Origin: Corythucha ciliata
Lineage: Eukaryota > Arthropoda > Insecta > Hemiptera > Tingidae
Reading direction: 5' to 3'
Assembly (NCBI GenBank): GCA_038030265.1
Contig: CM075942.1
Span: 38,220,751 to 38,284,750, forward strand
Length of the DNA stretch: 64,000 bases
Shown piece after piece: positions 1-11,932 of this stretch (its first letter is position 1; the number at the start of each line of letters is the position of its first letter). The notes under the pieces are model-generated. The model saw only the letters and a list, made by a program, of their open reading frames with translations. It was not told the origin of the DNA and ran no database searches. A program made the translations under genes and the position numbers.

Positions 1-110
1 TTATAAAGCCTGTCATAAATCTCAACAAGGGAAAGATACATTAACCTAATGACGATTTGACTTATCTACCTCAGCACTTCTGTTGTTTTAACTTCTCTAT
101 CGGTCCCATA

Positions 111-314
111 AGTAGAGAACCTGTAGTTACACTAAGGTACTGACATTACCCGCCATATATTATGTGGTCCTTTAGAGAGGGAAAGGCTTGTGAGTGTAAC
201 CTACATGACCGAAGCAGCGAATGAAAAATATCAAATCCATTTGATCCCTATGTGGAGGGGGGGGGGACCAAACATGGCAAACTGTCAGTACTCGTAGGAA
301 CTTATAGAGCCTTA
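111..314 (+). repeat. Dispersed repeat A, copy 1
   Basis: About 200 bp recur in inverted orientation at 26,459-26,662. Shared landmarks include the strings GTACTGACATTACCCGCCATA and, at the far end, ACTGTCAGTACTCGTAGGAAC (each with small changes in the other copy), plus a G-run next to CCAAACATGG that is a C-run in the second copy. No open reading frame is conserved between copies, so this is probably a non-coding transposon fragment. Confidence 0.7.
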
Positions 315-526
315 CCATAAGAGCCCCCTCATTTCAAATAAAAGAGTCACAGGATAAATATAATAGCACTGCTGCAGTCTTGCCGAGCACGAGAATGAAA
401 AATGAAGCATCCTCTACAAGTTAGGTAAAAGGCGGGGCAAGGGGAAGGACTTAGTTATAATCCCATCAAGCGGATCCCAAGTGATATTACTACGCAACAG
501 CACGTTGTTCTGAAAGATAATATTAG

Positions 527-606
527 TGCATTTCATTCAAAAAATGCACTATTGGTCTCGCCCTGATGGTCGCACATATGGGTTGTGATACTTTTTTTTG
601 ACTTTC
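527..606 (+). repeat. Dispersed repeat B, copy 1
   Basis: Matches 9,778-9,860 in direct orientation. Both copies carry a small palindrome around TGCATTTCATTC/AAAATGCA followed by CTATTGGTCTCG and a T-run. The short inverted motif at one end suggests the terminus of a small mobile element. No coding content. Confidence 0.65.
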
Positions 607-2997
607 GGCCTGTCCCGCCTTGGATACCATTAGAAAGATTTTAGAAGGGTATCAAAAAATTGCCTGTTTTTTAAGGTAAAAAATAGCTGAGCGTCACGTT
701 TTAATTGTTGATGAAGCGTTTGATTCCACAAATAACCTGTACGCTCCTCCACTGCTCACGGAAACTGTTGTGTTTTGTTTGCTATGTACTCCAAGCAGCC
801 ACCGAGCAACGCTTATGAATATGATAGAATAGTAACAGGTGAAGTACGTAACACATAATCAATTGATTATTTTTCACTTTTGAATAATGGTGGTTGGAAA
901 TATTTTTGTAGAAATCAAGCGACGTTTGATTTGATCATTCGTTTTATTGCAATCTGTGATATTGCGTGGTGCTCACTCAGCACAAAAGCCACACTTGCAC
1001 GATCGGTAAAAAGAGAAAGGGAATTTATAAACCTTAAGCCGCCTTTGGAGAAGATGTCCTTCTAGTTTTTCAAGTGGTTAAACGTTTTGACACTTTTTTT
1101 TCTTACTCGTTCATCACCGTCGAAGTTGAGAAAAATTTCACTGTTTCTTTGTTTCTACACCGGCTAATTGTAGAGGAGAATAAAATAAACTGTGTTATAT
1201 TTCTTTAGTAATATGAATAAATAAACCTCTCCCTCTGTTTTTAAAGAGGGAGAAAATCTATTTGCAGACAGGGGTGTTTAAGATTACTCAAGCTTATTTA
1301 TCCGCACTCTCCTTTCTCAAGACACTCGCGTCATTTAAGCTGCTTTTAGCTGCAATAAGAAAAAACCGCGCATGAGAGTTGCGAGGGAGTTTGCCCAAGA
1401 AATCTCTAAAGCCTCTTAAGAGCTTCGTCGTATTGCTACGCCACCCTTCTCCCGTACCCTTCTCTATAGGCACGTCCCCCGCGTTGTTGAGTTAAGATCA
1501 TAATAGGAGCGGTTCAATGGTTAAACCTTGAGGACAAAGAATGAAACAGATTGTCTTGGAGTTGCAGGATAGAGCACGGACTCTTCAAGAAGTTTTCTTC
1601 GGGGATAAAACCCTGGAACTTTTCACCACCACGGTGTACTTGGTCCCAAGTCATGATTCCTCGCTGAAGGTTGAGTACACCCAGGAGATGATAGTATCTG
1701 CTGTTTCTCTTAGGAGAAGCGTATTATACTTCAAGGCAAAAGTACAGTTGTTGCGTCTTTCACATCAAGAGTTCAAGACGCTCTACTGAGTTCAGTTTAT
1801 AAAAGTGGAAATACTCCGCACTGATCACGATCCACGGTAATTAACGAATAATACAGTGTAATCATAGTGAATTCAAAGTACAAGATACTTTCTTCGCATT
1901 TAGTGCGCAAATATTAAAAAATAAATAAAAAATAATAAGGATAGTCACATCAACCTTCATAGGCTACGTAGTTTCAGTTTGTAGAAGTCAAGTTACAAAT
2001 GAATCAATTTAAAAAATGTTTAGAAGACTCCTTCGTACAATGAATTGAAAAATTTTTCGTACCTTGAATTCTTTAGGATTAGCAACTAAACCAGAAAGAA
2101 AATCAAAGCTTACGAAGGTTCACGTGGGTACCCTGAATATTGAAAATTATTGGACAAATCGGTTAGCCCCACGAAGCTTATACCCAGTGCCACTGATAGT
2201 TTTTGTGTGAATTAACCGTAAATTAGACATAGGCATTTTTCCTTATGCTACGTGAAGTCAAACCTTAAATTATTACCTTGAGCTTGGACCATTGGGGAAG
2301 ATGGGGAAGAGGCATCCGATAGGGTGATCGTGCATTTCTACGATTCGGCGCCATCAACGAGATCTTTATTTAACTTAGCATCATTATTTGAAATGTATAC
2401 TACTACGAGAAAGTCGAGCTACACGACTAGCCACGGAAGTGGGATCGCCACAAACAGAAATATACTTATTTTCTAATAGGTAGTTATTTTCCTACCATTT
2501 ATCGTTCTTATTACAGCAAATTGTGTAACGTGTGAGCGACGTACTGTGCTTTTTAATTTTGTATTGTTTGCGCAATCAATATTGGTTTTCACATAATTCA
2601 AGCTTCATGCGAATATGAAGAATAAATGACAATTCACGAGATATTAGTGGGTGGTGGGAGGGGGCTGTACCCTGTATTCCGTATTTGTGATACTATTTGA
2701 TCGTTTGCTCTGAGCAATTTTCAATGTGATTTACAGCTGTTCTCTACTTCTTTCACGGAACTCGCTTTATGTTGACAACTTTCAAAGTCAACTTAGCCCT
2801 TCCACGTTGGCAACAAAGAACCCTGGTGAAAATAGAGGGGTTGGGAGATGTTCCGGCTTAATTAGAGATATTTTTTTGAATTTTCAGTTCCAGTTCCAAC
2901 CACGGTCTGAGTCAACAGTATCTGCATAGACTGGGAACAGTCCTAACAGGTAACTGCGAAGTATGTGGGACACAGGGCACCCTAGAACATACTATAA
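607..2997. other. Non-coding stretch, no gene recognised
   Basis: Open frames here are short (61, 82 and 67 codons) and none resembles a known family or shows flanking splice signals. The sequence is AT-rich with homopolymer runs. A G-rich patch lies near 2,645-2,665. Confidence 0.5.
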
Positions 2998-3656
2998 AAG
3001 CCTGTACACACGGAGACTTTTCTGTCATGACATCTGTGTCATGGCGGAAAAGTCTTCGTGTGAACACGAAAAACGTATGACATTTTTGATGTTATGCCAT
3101 ACCTGTCACAACAGATTTTGAGAATTCTACGGTGACATCTTTCTAGACAGAAATGTCTAGTAACCTTCCCTTTTAACCCAACCTTCATGCTCAAGCCGAA
3201 GGGTAGGGAAGGGAATAGGGATTATTAAAACCGTGGAAGTGAGCTTGTAAATTGTTGTTGTTGAGCGTTCTGTTGTTTCAATGTTCAAGTGAAGTTTGGA
3301 AAAAAATGGATTGGAGTCGTGGAGGCAGTAATGGCATCACTCATCATAGAGTATGAGATGCGTGAGTGCCTTTACTTGAACTAAACAAGTTTGTAATAAA
3401 ACAGCTAGATGTATTTCATTAAATTGCATTAAGAATTTCACGAAACAGCTACTCTTATGCCGTCTATTTGTTCATCCTTATCTTTTATTTTGGACAGTCT
3501 TTATTGCGTGAAGAGCAGAACTAGCTGCCGTGGTGCCAGCTACCGCTTTCAACACCACCAAATAAATTGGAATGATGAATAGTCCTTGTAGAAAACACGA
3601 TTTTAGCAAACTACTCCACCAAAACTATTGAACTTTGGAGCACAGGAGGAGCGGAC

Positions 3657-3689
<33 letters not shown>

Positions 3690-3978
3690 AAGGTCTGCAC
3701 TTCAATTTCAATTCCGAACGAAAGAAAATGGAATTGGGGATTTCGTTTTCTGAAAAGAATAGTTAAAATTAAAAACAAAGTGAACACAAGAACTAGAAAG
3801 CAATGAGACAATTCATTCGATTCATTCACTGAATCAGAGATTACCAACAGGCTACCATGTCATGACATAAATGTCCTCGTGTGAACACAAGGGGCTTGAC
3901 AGAAATGGCGTACAATATCTTGCTTCGGGATGTTATGACTTGTGTTATGACATTTCTGTCTCCGTGTGCACAGGGCTT
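2998..3978. mobile_element. Inverted-repeat DNA element, about 980 bp
   Basis: The ends are imperfect inverted repeats: the left reads AAGCCTGTACACACGGAGAC and the right, on the reverse strand, AAGCCCTGTGCACACGGAGAC. Sub-terminal copies of GTCATGACAT and CGTGTGAACAC occur on both sides. A third copy of the terminus lies alone at 49,467-49,495, which supports a real family. There is no transposase, so it would be non-autonomous. The interior also holds a 28-nt A-run at 3,661-3,688 that may belong to a retroposed insertion. I did not find a clear target duplication. Confidence 0.65.
3661..3688 (+). repeat. Poly(A) run of 28 nt
   Basis: An uninterrupted A-run inside the inverted-repeat element above. 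It could be the 3' tail of a small retroposon inserted on the plus strand, but I could not define that retroposon's 5' end. Confidence 0.6.
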
Positions 3979-4400
3979 AATGGAGTGCAGCAGCTATCGT
4001 AACCAAAGGACCTTATTCCTTGGCAATATTACTAATCTCATCACCTGTCCCTTTAACTACAGCATAATCTTATCGTCTAATTCCATCCCGGTATATAAGG
4101 CATTATACAATTTCACTGTAGCTGTCTTCAAAGTTTAAGCCATCTTATTAAAGCTTATTAAATAATTGTACCATGTGGCTGTACGGTCCTCCACCAATGC
4201 CAGAGAGAAAGAAAAAAGTTCCAGTTTCGGTAGTTCTCGGGGGAGTCACCAGAGATCATCTCGCTTAGTTACAATCGCCAATTAGTGAACTAGATATCAC
4301 ACCTATGATGAAGTTTAACATTTTCCAAAAAATGTTTTCGATGAGGAATATCAATCCATGTAAAAATATAAATAAAAACGCTCTAAATTTTACACATGGG

Positions 4401-4655
4401 TTTATTGTTCATGAATGTAGCCAAATCCGGCTTGAAATTACGTGAAAATCGACACCCCACACCCTTATGATCTCAAAATCTTTGAAAATCCCCATTTTGG
4501 ACCCGCTTTCGGCCCATAAAAACCCAGGGAGTTAATTGATCAAACTGATCAGATGTTAGGACGAACTAGATCCCAAACGGAGTTTATGTGCCAAAGAACG
4601 AGTTATTTCGAGCAATCCTAGGGCAAGTTATGACCCGGACGGCGTACGGCGGACC
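4401..4655 (+). repeat. Dispersed repeat C, copy 1
   Basis: About 255 bp recur in direct orientation at 41,671-41,921 with high similarity. Shared strings include AAATCCGGCTTGAAATTAC, AAAATCGACACCCCACACCC and TTGATCAAACTGATCAGAT. Neither copy has a useful open frame. The sequence just beyond each copy differs, so both ends are visible by comparison. Confidence 0.8.
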
Positions 4656-5250
4656 GACATTCCAGAAATGGAATCTGGACATGTTAAAACGTACACAGAA
4701 AAAGTTTGATTGTGGGTTGTAAAAATTTTTTCCTGACCGGAAACATACGAACGGGGTGCGTTATTCAGAATGAATAATAAACCAAAAATTAAAATCCTTC
4801 AGAAATATTTTTCTGGGAAACTGTACTATAATCACATCATTGTAGTACAGTTCAGCTGCCTCAAGAGCTATTCTTTCGGCCGCTTCCCTTCCACTCACGA
4901 TTCGGTCCCACTTATTTAAAGATTGTTCACTCGCACTCTTACCCATAGCCCTCCTCACACCGCGTCACCACGGCCCCCCTGGCAACACAGAACACACGCC
5001 TGGCACCGCGGCATCCCATCACCCACCCGAACCAGAAAGGAAGCCCGGCCCCTCACATCTTTACAACACTAAAAACCGAAGGGGAACCTTCTCCATTTCC
5101 CTCTAGGAGTATTTCAATTTTTTAAATCTTGGTTTACTTGATTAAACTATTCTTAAGGTTTCCCAGAAAATAGCGTACGACATACGGCTGGAAAACCCGT
5201 TCCAGACTCGGTTGCCAGATAGCAATTATTCGCCTTGCTAAATCTGTAGT

Positions 5251-5310
5251 GAAATGCACTCTATTCGACAGCGACGACAGCCAGCTGCTGAAGCGACATC
5301 TTTTCAAGCT
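5251..5310 (+). repeat. Short dispersed repeat D, copy 1
   Basis: Begins GAAATGCACTCTATTCGACA and contains CCAGCTGCTGAAGCGA. Related copies start at 10,542 and 38,031, each running from GAAATGCACTCT to AGCTGC and then into a T-rich tail. Confidence 0.5.
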
Positions 5311-6295
5311 TTGGTGAGAGTTCACATTCAGTTCCAAATTGCCACAATAATATCAAACATTTTTTGCTCTTTTTGTTTAAATTAAGTTGATAGTGCCACT
5401 TCCTATCATTTTGGAGATTATTGTGAGCCATGGACAACTACATTGAGAAACAACGGTGAACAGGCCACACGGTCACCCAACCCATGAACATATTCATGAT
5501 GGCCGGAACAACCACCGCACAAGAATTGGGTTCAGCCTCCTCACCATTGTTGTTTTCGTCACTGTTATTGTTGACGTCATGAACAAAGTGGGATGAAGAA
5601 CCCCAGGATTGTTTGTTTGGCAACCAGTCGTCCCCTTCTTTCTCTTCATCGATGTCATCTTAGCTCCTACTCCAGCAAGTGGCACGGCCCCATGCGATAT
5701 CGTTCTGAACGTGCTGAAATGTCCAGTCCTATGGAAGATTCATTCAATTCATTTTACGATAACGGGTGAGGCTTACCGAATTGAAGGGGTTGACATGTGA
5801 TCCACGTTTGTCCATAAGTGGCCTCGTCATCACAGACATTCTCACTTTGAAGCCCCGTAGTAAACTGTTCTGTGTGTTAATTGAATGACCCAAGAAGGGA
5901 ACTTGAACATTTATTTATAGGGCAAATCTACAAGATGTAGCCATGGTGGGGGAGAAAGGGCCTTGTTGTTATCCTATCCCGGCCATGTTGATTGGTACTA
6001 CGATGGGTCCCTCTCTTCGTATGGATTTAACGGGTCCTTTTGAGAGGCGTACTTCATTTATTGATGAGGGTGGGGGGTGACTACAAAAACGAAAGCCTGA
6101 GGGATACTTAGGCAACAATTTAGTTTTTGCATTCGACTCGTTCGTAGTCCATTACATTGATGACTCTCTATTATTTCGTTCAAATTTGTAAATTTTGACT
6201 CGAATCGATCAATGCCGTTGACCAATCAGTTATATACTATATCTGCAATTTTCAAAAGTGGAATTTCTTCGTTCCAGGCCGTGAACGGGCCTTTA
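5311..6295. other. Non-coding stretch
   Basis: Only overlapping short frames (about 60 codons) on both strands, none recognisable. Nothing further seen. Confidence 0.45.
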
Positions 6296-6432
6296 GGCCC
6301 TGTTCACAAGCTCTATGTTTACGTTGTGAGGAGTCTATAGAATCAAACAAATTTATTCTCTCGAAAAATGAAGCATTTTGATAGGATTCATAGACTCCCC
6401 ACACGCACTACACAGAGCTTGTGAACGGGCGT
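6296..6432. mobile_element. MITE family E, copy 1 (about 137 bp)
   Basis: A near-palindromic element. Its ends read CCCTGTTCACAAGCTCTATG on one side and the reverse complement of GCCCGTTCACAAGCTCTGTG on the other, with AAAATGAAGCATTTTGATAG in the middle. A second copy is at 30,277-30,414 and a third, interrupted, at 50,600-51,660. The small size, terminal inverted repeats and lack of coding capacity fit a MITE. The short frame starting at 6,378 is a by-product of the palindrome. Confidence 0.8.
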
Positions 6433-7309
6433 TAAAAATATCTAGCATGTATAGAAAGATCAATCATATTCACATGTTTCGTTCCAATGCTGCATTAGCT
6501 AGGGGTGCACAAATAAAAATTAACGATTTTGAAGAAAAAAGCACTCCATTTTCAAGAAAAACGATGTGGAGCTCAACCGATTAGAATACGAGTAAGGAGA
6601 ATGTTCCGGAAATTTCCTCAAGTTTTTCGAGAGCATCGGCCGAAGTTTTTCCGAATCTACCGAAATAGGAAATATGTACATATTTCAATTTTCAGCCAGA
6701 CGCGGTTTATGAGCCCCTCACAGTCGTCAGAATATTCTCAAATGACAAATACAGGTGGGTCCGAGCGTAACGCCCCTCGGAGCAACTTTTGATCAGCCCT
6801 TTTCCAGGCGTGGATAGTCAGTCAGGCCAAGAGGGGTTTTGGAATCTTTCAAGCCTTAATTTCCGGTTTTCTACTTTTAGGGCGTGGATCGTCACTTGGG
6901 CTATTTTCAGGGGACAAATCGTCAGCTTTGTCGTGTTTAGAGTGCTCAGAGCAAACTCAGAGTGAATGGGCTATTTCACGGGAATTTACGCGAAATGTCA
7001 CATTCAAAGCGTAATTCACGTAACACGCCAAATTGTACACCCAATTAAGAAGAAACGCTTCATTTAGGCGAAAGTGCAACAATCAAGGGCAAAATTTATG
7101 CGAAAACTTCGAAATAATATTTTTTGCTCAGCTTCGTGACTGTGGGGAGCGTCTCTCCCTCAACCAAACCACCATTTGTAAGTGTTCTGTTCATGACATA
7201 TTTGAATCAAACTATGATATGGGTATCGAATTGAATTTTTAATCCGACTGATCGATTCATTCACCCCTTCGTTTGTAATAGCTAAACGAAAGAGGTAATC
7301 TCTCCACGG
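6433..7309. other. Non-coding stretch
   Basis: Short frames only. Around 6,780-6,960 the phrases GGGCGTGGATCGTCA and GGCGTGGATAGTCAG hint at a degenerate tandem arrangement, too diverged to call. Confidence 0.4.
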
Positions 7310-7385
7310 GAATATTTATTTATTATTTCGGTGAACCAGTTTTCGGTCTAGATCGGACGATCTTCAGAACCTCAATTGACTGTCT
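7310..7385 (-). repeat. Possible retroelement 3' end fragment
   Basis: On the minus strand the segment reads CTGAAGATCGTCCGATCTAG, then a CCGAAAACTGG motif and a run rich in AATAAA. This 'GAAGAT...GACCGAAA...AATAAA' pattern is common near retroelement 3' ends in animals. No coding sequence accompanies it, so the call is tentative. Confidence 0.3.
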
Positions 7386-7581
7386 AATAACATCATAATA
7401 ACATAATGGCTATTAACACAATATTTAATACAAAAAAGGCATCAGCTTGAAAAATCTAAGAAATGACATAAAATGTAGTAAATACAATCATTCAAAAAAA
7501 CCTAACCTCCCCCTCTTGTTTATAAATTAAGAAACTACAAGGTTCATAATTAATTTATGAATAAGTTGTTTTTATAGACTA

Positions 7582-8029
7582 AAGCTTTGGTTTCCTAGAA
7601 AAGCGGTGCCGTAATATTACGGTAGAAAATTTCCTTTTTAAATCAAACCATAGTTGCCTTGAGAGCGGTAAACAGAGAGCGGCACCGCTTCCATCGTGAC
7701 GGTGGTGATGAACGTTTTTTCCTCGTGGCTCCAACTATTTGGTAGTATTTTCTTTTAACAACAGAACAGAGTCGTTTTCGGACAGTATTAATTACAATTT
7801 CGCCACCATCCAGCGTCCAGGCAGTTTTCACGCTCATTGTAAACAAAAAACGTTCACCGTCACCGTCAAAAATCGTTGATGAACAGTTCATCACCGTCAT
7901 GAACGGCCGTCTCATTCGAAGCGGTGCCGCTGTCTGTTGACCGCTCTCTAGGCAACTACTGGTGTGATTTAAAAGGGGATTTTTTCTAACGCTATATTAC
8001 GGCACCGCTTTTCTAGGAAACCAAAGCTT
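7582..8029. mobile_element. MITE, about 448 bp, with long inverted arms
   Basis: Both ends read AAGCTTTGGTTTCCTAGAAA inward and continue into AGCGGTGCCGTAATAT. The arms extend more than 100 bp with small differences, carrying GAGAGCGG and GCGGCACCGCTT on both sides. The centre contains a further inverted pair around GTGACGGTGGTGATGAAC. The 90-codon frame in the centre is a product of the fold, not a gene. Confidence 0.8.
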
Positions 8030-8031
8030 AA

Positions 8032-8169
8032 GGGCCGTATTCAGAAACCCACCTTTACGATGCCTTTACTAAAGGAGTTGAAAAAACTGATGGTTTATAA
8101 AAATGTGTCATCTGTTTTGAAGCGCTTAAAAGAGAAGTGAAGGTTAAGGTTGGTTTCTGAATACGGGCC
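8032..8169. mobile_element. MITE, 138 bp
   Basis: Terminal inverted repeats begin GGGCCGTATTCAGAAACC on both ends and continue for about 24 bp. It abuts the preceding MITE with only two bases between. No coding content. Flanking bases do not give a clear duplication. Confidence 0.8.
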
Positions 8170-9777
8170 TGAAATATTTTATTTCATTTTTCTAGGGGTA
8201 CGAAGGGAACTGACACCTTTCGTACCGTTAAATATTTTGTTACTAGCCTGCTGGACAGTCAATTTCGGGCCTGTAGATGATCTAGCCTAATTCAAAATTA
8301 TTCAACGATGTTGTGGTGTTCCAATGATGTGCGATGTTGTGTGATCCAACGATGCAAAAATGAGGGGTGAGCATAAAAGCGAGAAATATTTTCAAAAAAA
8401 CAACAGAATATTAAGACACAATGAGGAAGTAACACACTTCCAAAATCATGCTGCCGTGATAGCTTGGCTACCAAAACTCATCAAAACACGACCCGTTCAA
8501 ATAAAATCAGGCCCTATATTTTTTTATTAATTTTTCAAACTATTGGGTTGCGGGACCCATTTGAAATTTCAATTCCTGGTCATATTAAGTCATTTTATTT
8601 CGAAAAAAAATGTTTCCAGCGATTTTGATTTTTTATGTTACTTCCTCATTAATGCGAAGGAAAATTCTGCCCTCCAGTTACAGTTTATCTTCGTCCTCAA
8701 TCTTCTTCTTCATTGGTGTGAGCGGACGAGAACTTGAAGCTCTAATAGAACGGCTAGAACAGGGGATTGAGGCATGCCTCGATCCGGTCAAGCTTAACCC
8801 ATTTTTCATAAATATGAGTTTCTTTTATTGGTAAGATGGTGTGCCTGTATGGTTTCTTCTTGGGTGATCATTTCCTTGAAACAGCTATTCTGCCCGGTCT
8901 AGAAACTCGTCTAGTTTTCTATTACTTCTACGTTTCAATTATTTGTGTTACGCTTATCTGTTTATTTCACATTTTCTCTGGTCTTATCTAACATTTTTAT
9001 TTTATTTATTTTGAAAAAAGGAATAGTAACAATAATAGAAAAAAAAACACAGTCGCTTAGGGTTGTGTGTTAGGGTCCTTGATGGAATTAGTTAGGGCAC
9101 GGCATTTCTACACAAAGCTTTGTTTCTCTGCCCATTTATTTTTTAAATAATTTCTTCCACTTTATTTTTACTCATTTCTTGTTGTTCTCAATAGCTTTAC
9201 AGCACATTTTCAAGTTGAGTTTGTTGTCTGCATTGCGACCTTTTAGAATTCTGGTTGGTCTCACGCTATGCCTTTAGTGTGTGGCGAGGGTTGGCCCTCG
9301 AAGAGGCGAAGGAAGGGACGGCTCAATCAATAGCTTATACTTACTTAGTTGGTGTGAAATGGGAAAGGGGGTGAATGGGGGCACTCACTCACTTGCAGTC
9401 CAGCATAGCTTATACACCCTGAGACACGCATCCAAGTCCCGTAAATCTTTTGAGAACTTTCCCTCATCCTAACCTTTAAAACACAGCCTTCGACGTTGGA
9501 GGTTCTAACTCCACGCGAAACATTTTCTGCAATCGTTCCAAAAAAAGAGAAACGTATATGTATGTGCGGATGGGTGAGGAATGAAAGGGAGGGAGCGTTT
9601 CACCGTCTCTTCCAGAATTTTATTTATGTAACCAGCCTGGTATACGTGGGGGTCAAGAATTGGAAAGGGAAGGAAGACGCCAAACAAAAAGGGTTGGTTC
9701 TCCCCTCTCCATCATCCTTGCTTTTAGTTTCTGTAATTTATCTTTCTGTGAACATAGGCTCTTCGTATTTATTTTAT
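8170..9777. other. Non-coding stretch
   Basis: Short overlapping frames of 60-100 codons without family resemblance or splice context. The stretch is AT-rich with several T-runs. Nothing else seen. Confidence 0.45.
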
Positions 9778-9860
9778 TGCATTTCATTCTGAAAATGCAC
9801 TATTGGTCTCGTCGTGATGGTGGCAAACATGGGTCATGTCATGTTTTTTTCACGTTTCAG
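9778..9860 (+). repeat. Dispersed repeat B, copy 2
   Basis: Direct-orientation partner of 527-606, sharing TGCATTTCATTCTGAAAATGCA-like and CTATTGGTCTCGTCGTGATGG-like landmarks with a few substitutions. A short (TA)n run follows at about 9,893-9,906. Confidence 0.65.
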
Positions 9861-10035
9861 AACCTCTAGAACACGAATGCAGTGGTCTCCAGGATATATA
9901 TATATATGACCGTTTTCTTGTTAGCACGATAACTCTCGAAGAAATCAATTTAGGGGATCGCGCTTTGGCACAAAAATCAGTAGTCATAGACCCCGGTCGG
10001 TATTGTATTTGGGCGAAATCCGTCAAAGTGGAGGG

Positions 10036-10450
10036 GGGGAATAGGGGTTAAATTGTCAAAAAATCACTATAATTCACCAGTTGATTCTAGAAGCATTATA
10101 TTCGGTACGTATACTCCATGTTATAGTAGCCTTTGATTCCCATTTTAATTTTTCGAAAAAGTCAAGGTGGTGGGGGTGGTCCTTCCGGTTTGGAAGTGTA
10201 AAAATAGCGTTGAACTTCACTAGTTCATCTTAGCGCTCAATTCGACTCAATAATTTAATGTAACGAAAGACCTGGGTTCCATTGAGATTTATCGGAAACT
10301 TTGATGGTTGAGGGTGAAAAGGGGGATGAAATTTCAAAAAAAATCGCTTAAATTCACACGTTTAGGTATTATAAAATACGGCACAAAATTTTAATATAAC
10401 AAAGCCCTTGGAAAACTACCGAAACTTTTCGACATTTTTGAAGAGAGGGT
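10036..10450 (+). repeat. Degenerate repeat, two diverged units
   Basis: Two similar passages about 285 bp apart each run through a G-rich start, a 'TCAAAAAAAATCGCT/TCAAAAAATCACT' core and an 'AATTCAC' box before an AT-rich tail. Spacing suggests an old tandem duplication or two insertions of one family. No coding content. Confidence 0.4.
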
Positions 10451-10541
10451 GGTGAAAATACAGGAAGAAGTTCGGCTTAATGAAACAAATTATGGAATCA
10501 AAATTATTACTTCTGGAACGGCTTATATCCGCATACGGAAT

Positions 10542-10590
10542 GAAATGCACTCTTTCCGACCGCCAGCTGCCGGAGCGAATTTTTTTTATT
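10542..10590 (+). repeat. Short dispersed repeat D, copy 2
   Basis: Shares GAAATGCACTCTTTCCGACC and CCAGCTGCCGGAGCGA with copies at 5,251 and 38,031, followed by a T-run. Confidence 0.5.
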
Positions 10591-10918
10591 TTTTATTTAG
10601 TTTCGTTTTATATTTTCAGTCCCTTCCTAGAAGAGCTTAATGTCGGTTCTTGGAGTAACAACAAAATTATTCTCTCTTTTGTCTGAATAGGTGAAAGTGA
10701 AATTCATGTTATTCCCTCAGTAAATGGAAAGTGATAGGATTATAACGGGATTAGTGAAAAATATGCATTTTAATGACTTGAATATTTAACTACCGGATAT
10801 AATTATGTGCACTTATGTGAATGCGAGGAGAAATAAGCACCCCGATACGCACTGACGTAATGAACATCTGCACCATTGTGCAATGTGGCCATGGATTGTG
10901 GATGTGGCTTATTAGTTA

Positions 10919-10924
10919 TTTATT
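10919..10924 (-). terminator. Polyadenylation signal AATAAA of the proteasome gene
   Basis: AATAAA on the minus strand lies about 80 nt beyond the stop codon of the PSMB6-like gene, a normal distance for a short 3' untranslated region. It is the first canonical signal I see after the stop. Confidence 0.6.
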
Positions 10925-11004
10925 CAGACATTAAAAATTAATTGTACCTTTTCATGTAATTTTGAACAGCTTTATAGCCGAAATTAAAGAAATTTAGAAA
11001 TATA

Positions 11005-11932
11005 TCAAGATTGTTTTCGAATCATTTTGCTAACATTGGCAAATTTTGGGATACCCTCTCCTTCAAATACCTTCGCCTCGAAATTACCCTTACTGTCGAT
11101 TATTCCAAGCCGAATGACACCCCCAGAACTTATGTCACGTGATATGGCCAGTGCGATTGCTGAAATTTATTAATAAATCTTAGTTTCAGTCCCTGTGCAC
11201 AAGGTTCAAAATTTACCATTCTTAATGAAATCTTCACTCTCTTGACAAGACATCTCCTCCTTAAAATTAGCGTCCATATAGCCGCATAAACTCAAACTAC
11301 CCGATCCAAGAAACGCACACTTCTGCCTCATATATGCACCATCCCGCGTCACAGTGTACACTTGATTTTTGTTCGTCGAATCCCAACCAGCCACAATAAT
11401 TGCGACTTGGAGCTGCTTGCTGTTTCTGTGGCAAATATCGCGGAAAACTTCCGCAGCGAATTTCACAGTTGGTTCTTGTCCGGATTCATTTCTAATATCC
11501 AAAGTTAGTTAGAAAAAAAAATTGAATAAGCAGAAACTACTGCAGTTGAAAAGGAGGTGGAATGATAAGGATAAGAAGAAACAAAAAATCAGGAAACAAC
11601 CTATAGAAATCCATGTGATATGCAACAATGTCAGCAATCGCTTGAGTGTCACTTGCATTTCCCGCTCGGCAGCAATAGATACTGTCGGTAATACGGGTCA
11701 ATTTGTCTGCAAAGCGATTAGCGACGATCACACCAGCCGAAGTTCTGGTGTCGGCTCCAAACATGACGCCTCCGTTGAACTCCAGGGCTATTATAGTCGT
11801 CTGAAGCACGAGAGGGCAAGGATTGAAACGAGGAACGTAATCAACTCGAGGAGACCAAACAAATGAGCATCACTCTACCCCAGTCGTTAAGTGTTGATCG
11901 AAATAGATTGGTACGTTGGTTTCAGACGACAT
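11005..11932 (-). CDS. PSMB6: Proteasome subunit beta type-6 (beta-1), four exons
   Basis: This encodes the beta-1 (caspase-like) catalytic subunit of the 20S proteasome, an N-terminal nucleophile threonine protease. Exons are 11932..11879, 11800..11601, 11491..11217 and 11159..11005, with GT-AG introns of 78, 109 and 57 bp. Splicing is in phase throughout and gives 227 residues. The first exon supplies an 18-residue propeptide starting MSSETNVP and ending TTG, so the catalytic Thr19 (mature Thr1) follows Gly exactly at an exon junction. Mature Asp17, Lys33 and Arg45 are all in register; Arg45 is typical of beta-1 specificity. Asp167 and Ser170 match the usual Asp166/Ser169 with one upstream insertion. 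The mature length of 209 fits the family (about 205). The propeptide is shorter than the human one. Introns argue against a retrocopy. A diverged paralogue rather than the main gene is possible. Confidence 0.92.

Noticed and set aside
11522..11866. 114-codon plus-strand frame
   Set aside because: It is the reverse-strand shadow of proteasome exon 2 and its introns.
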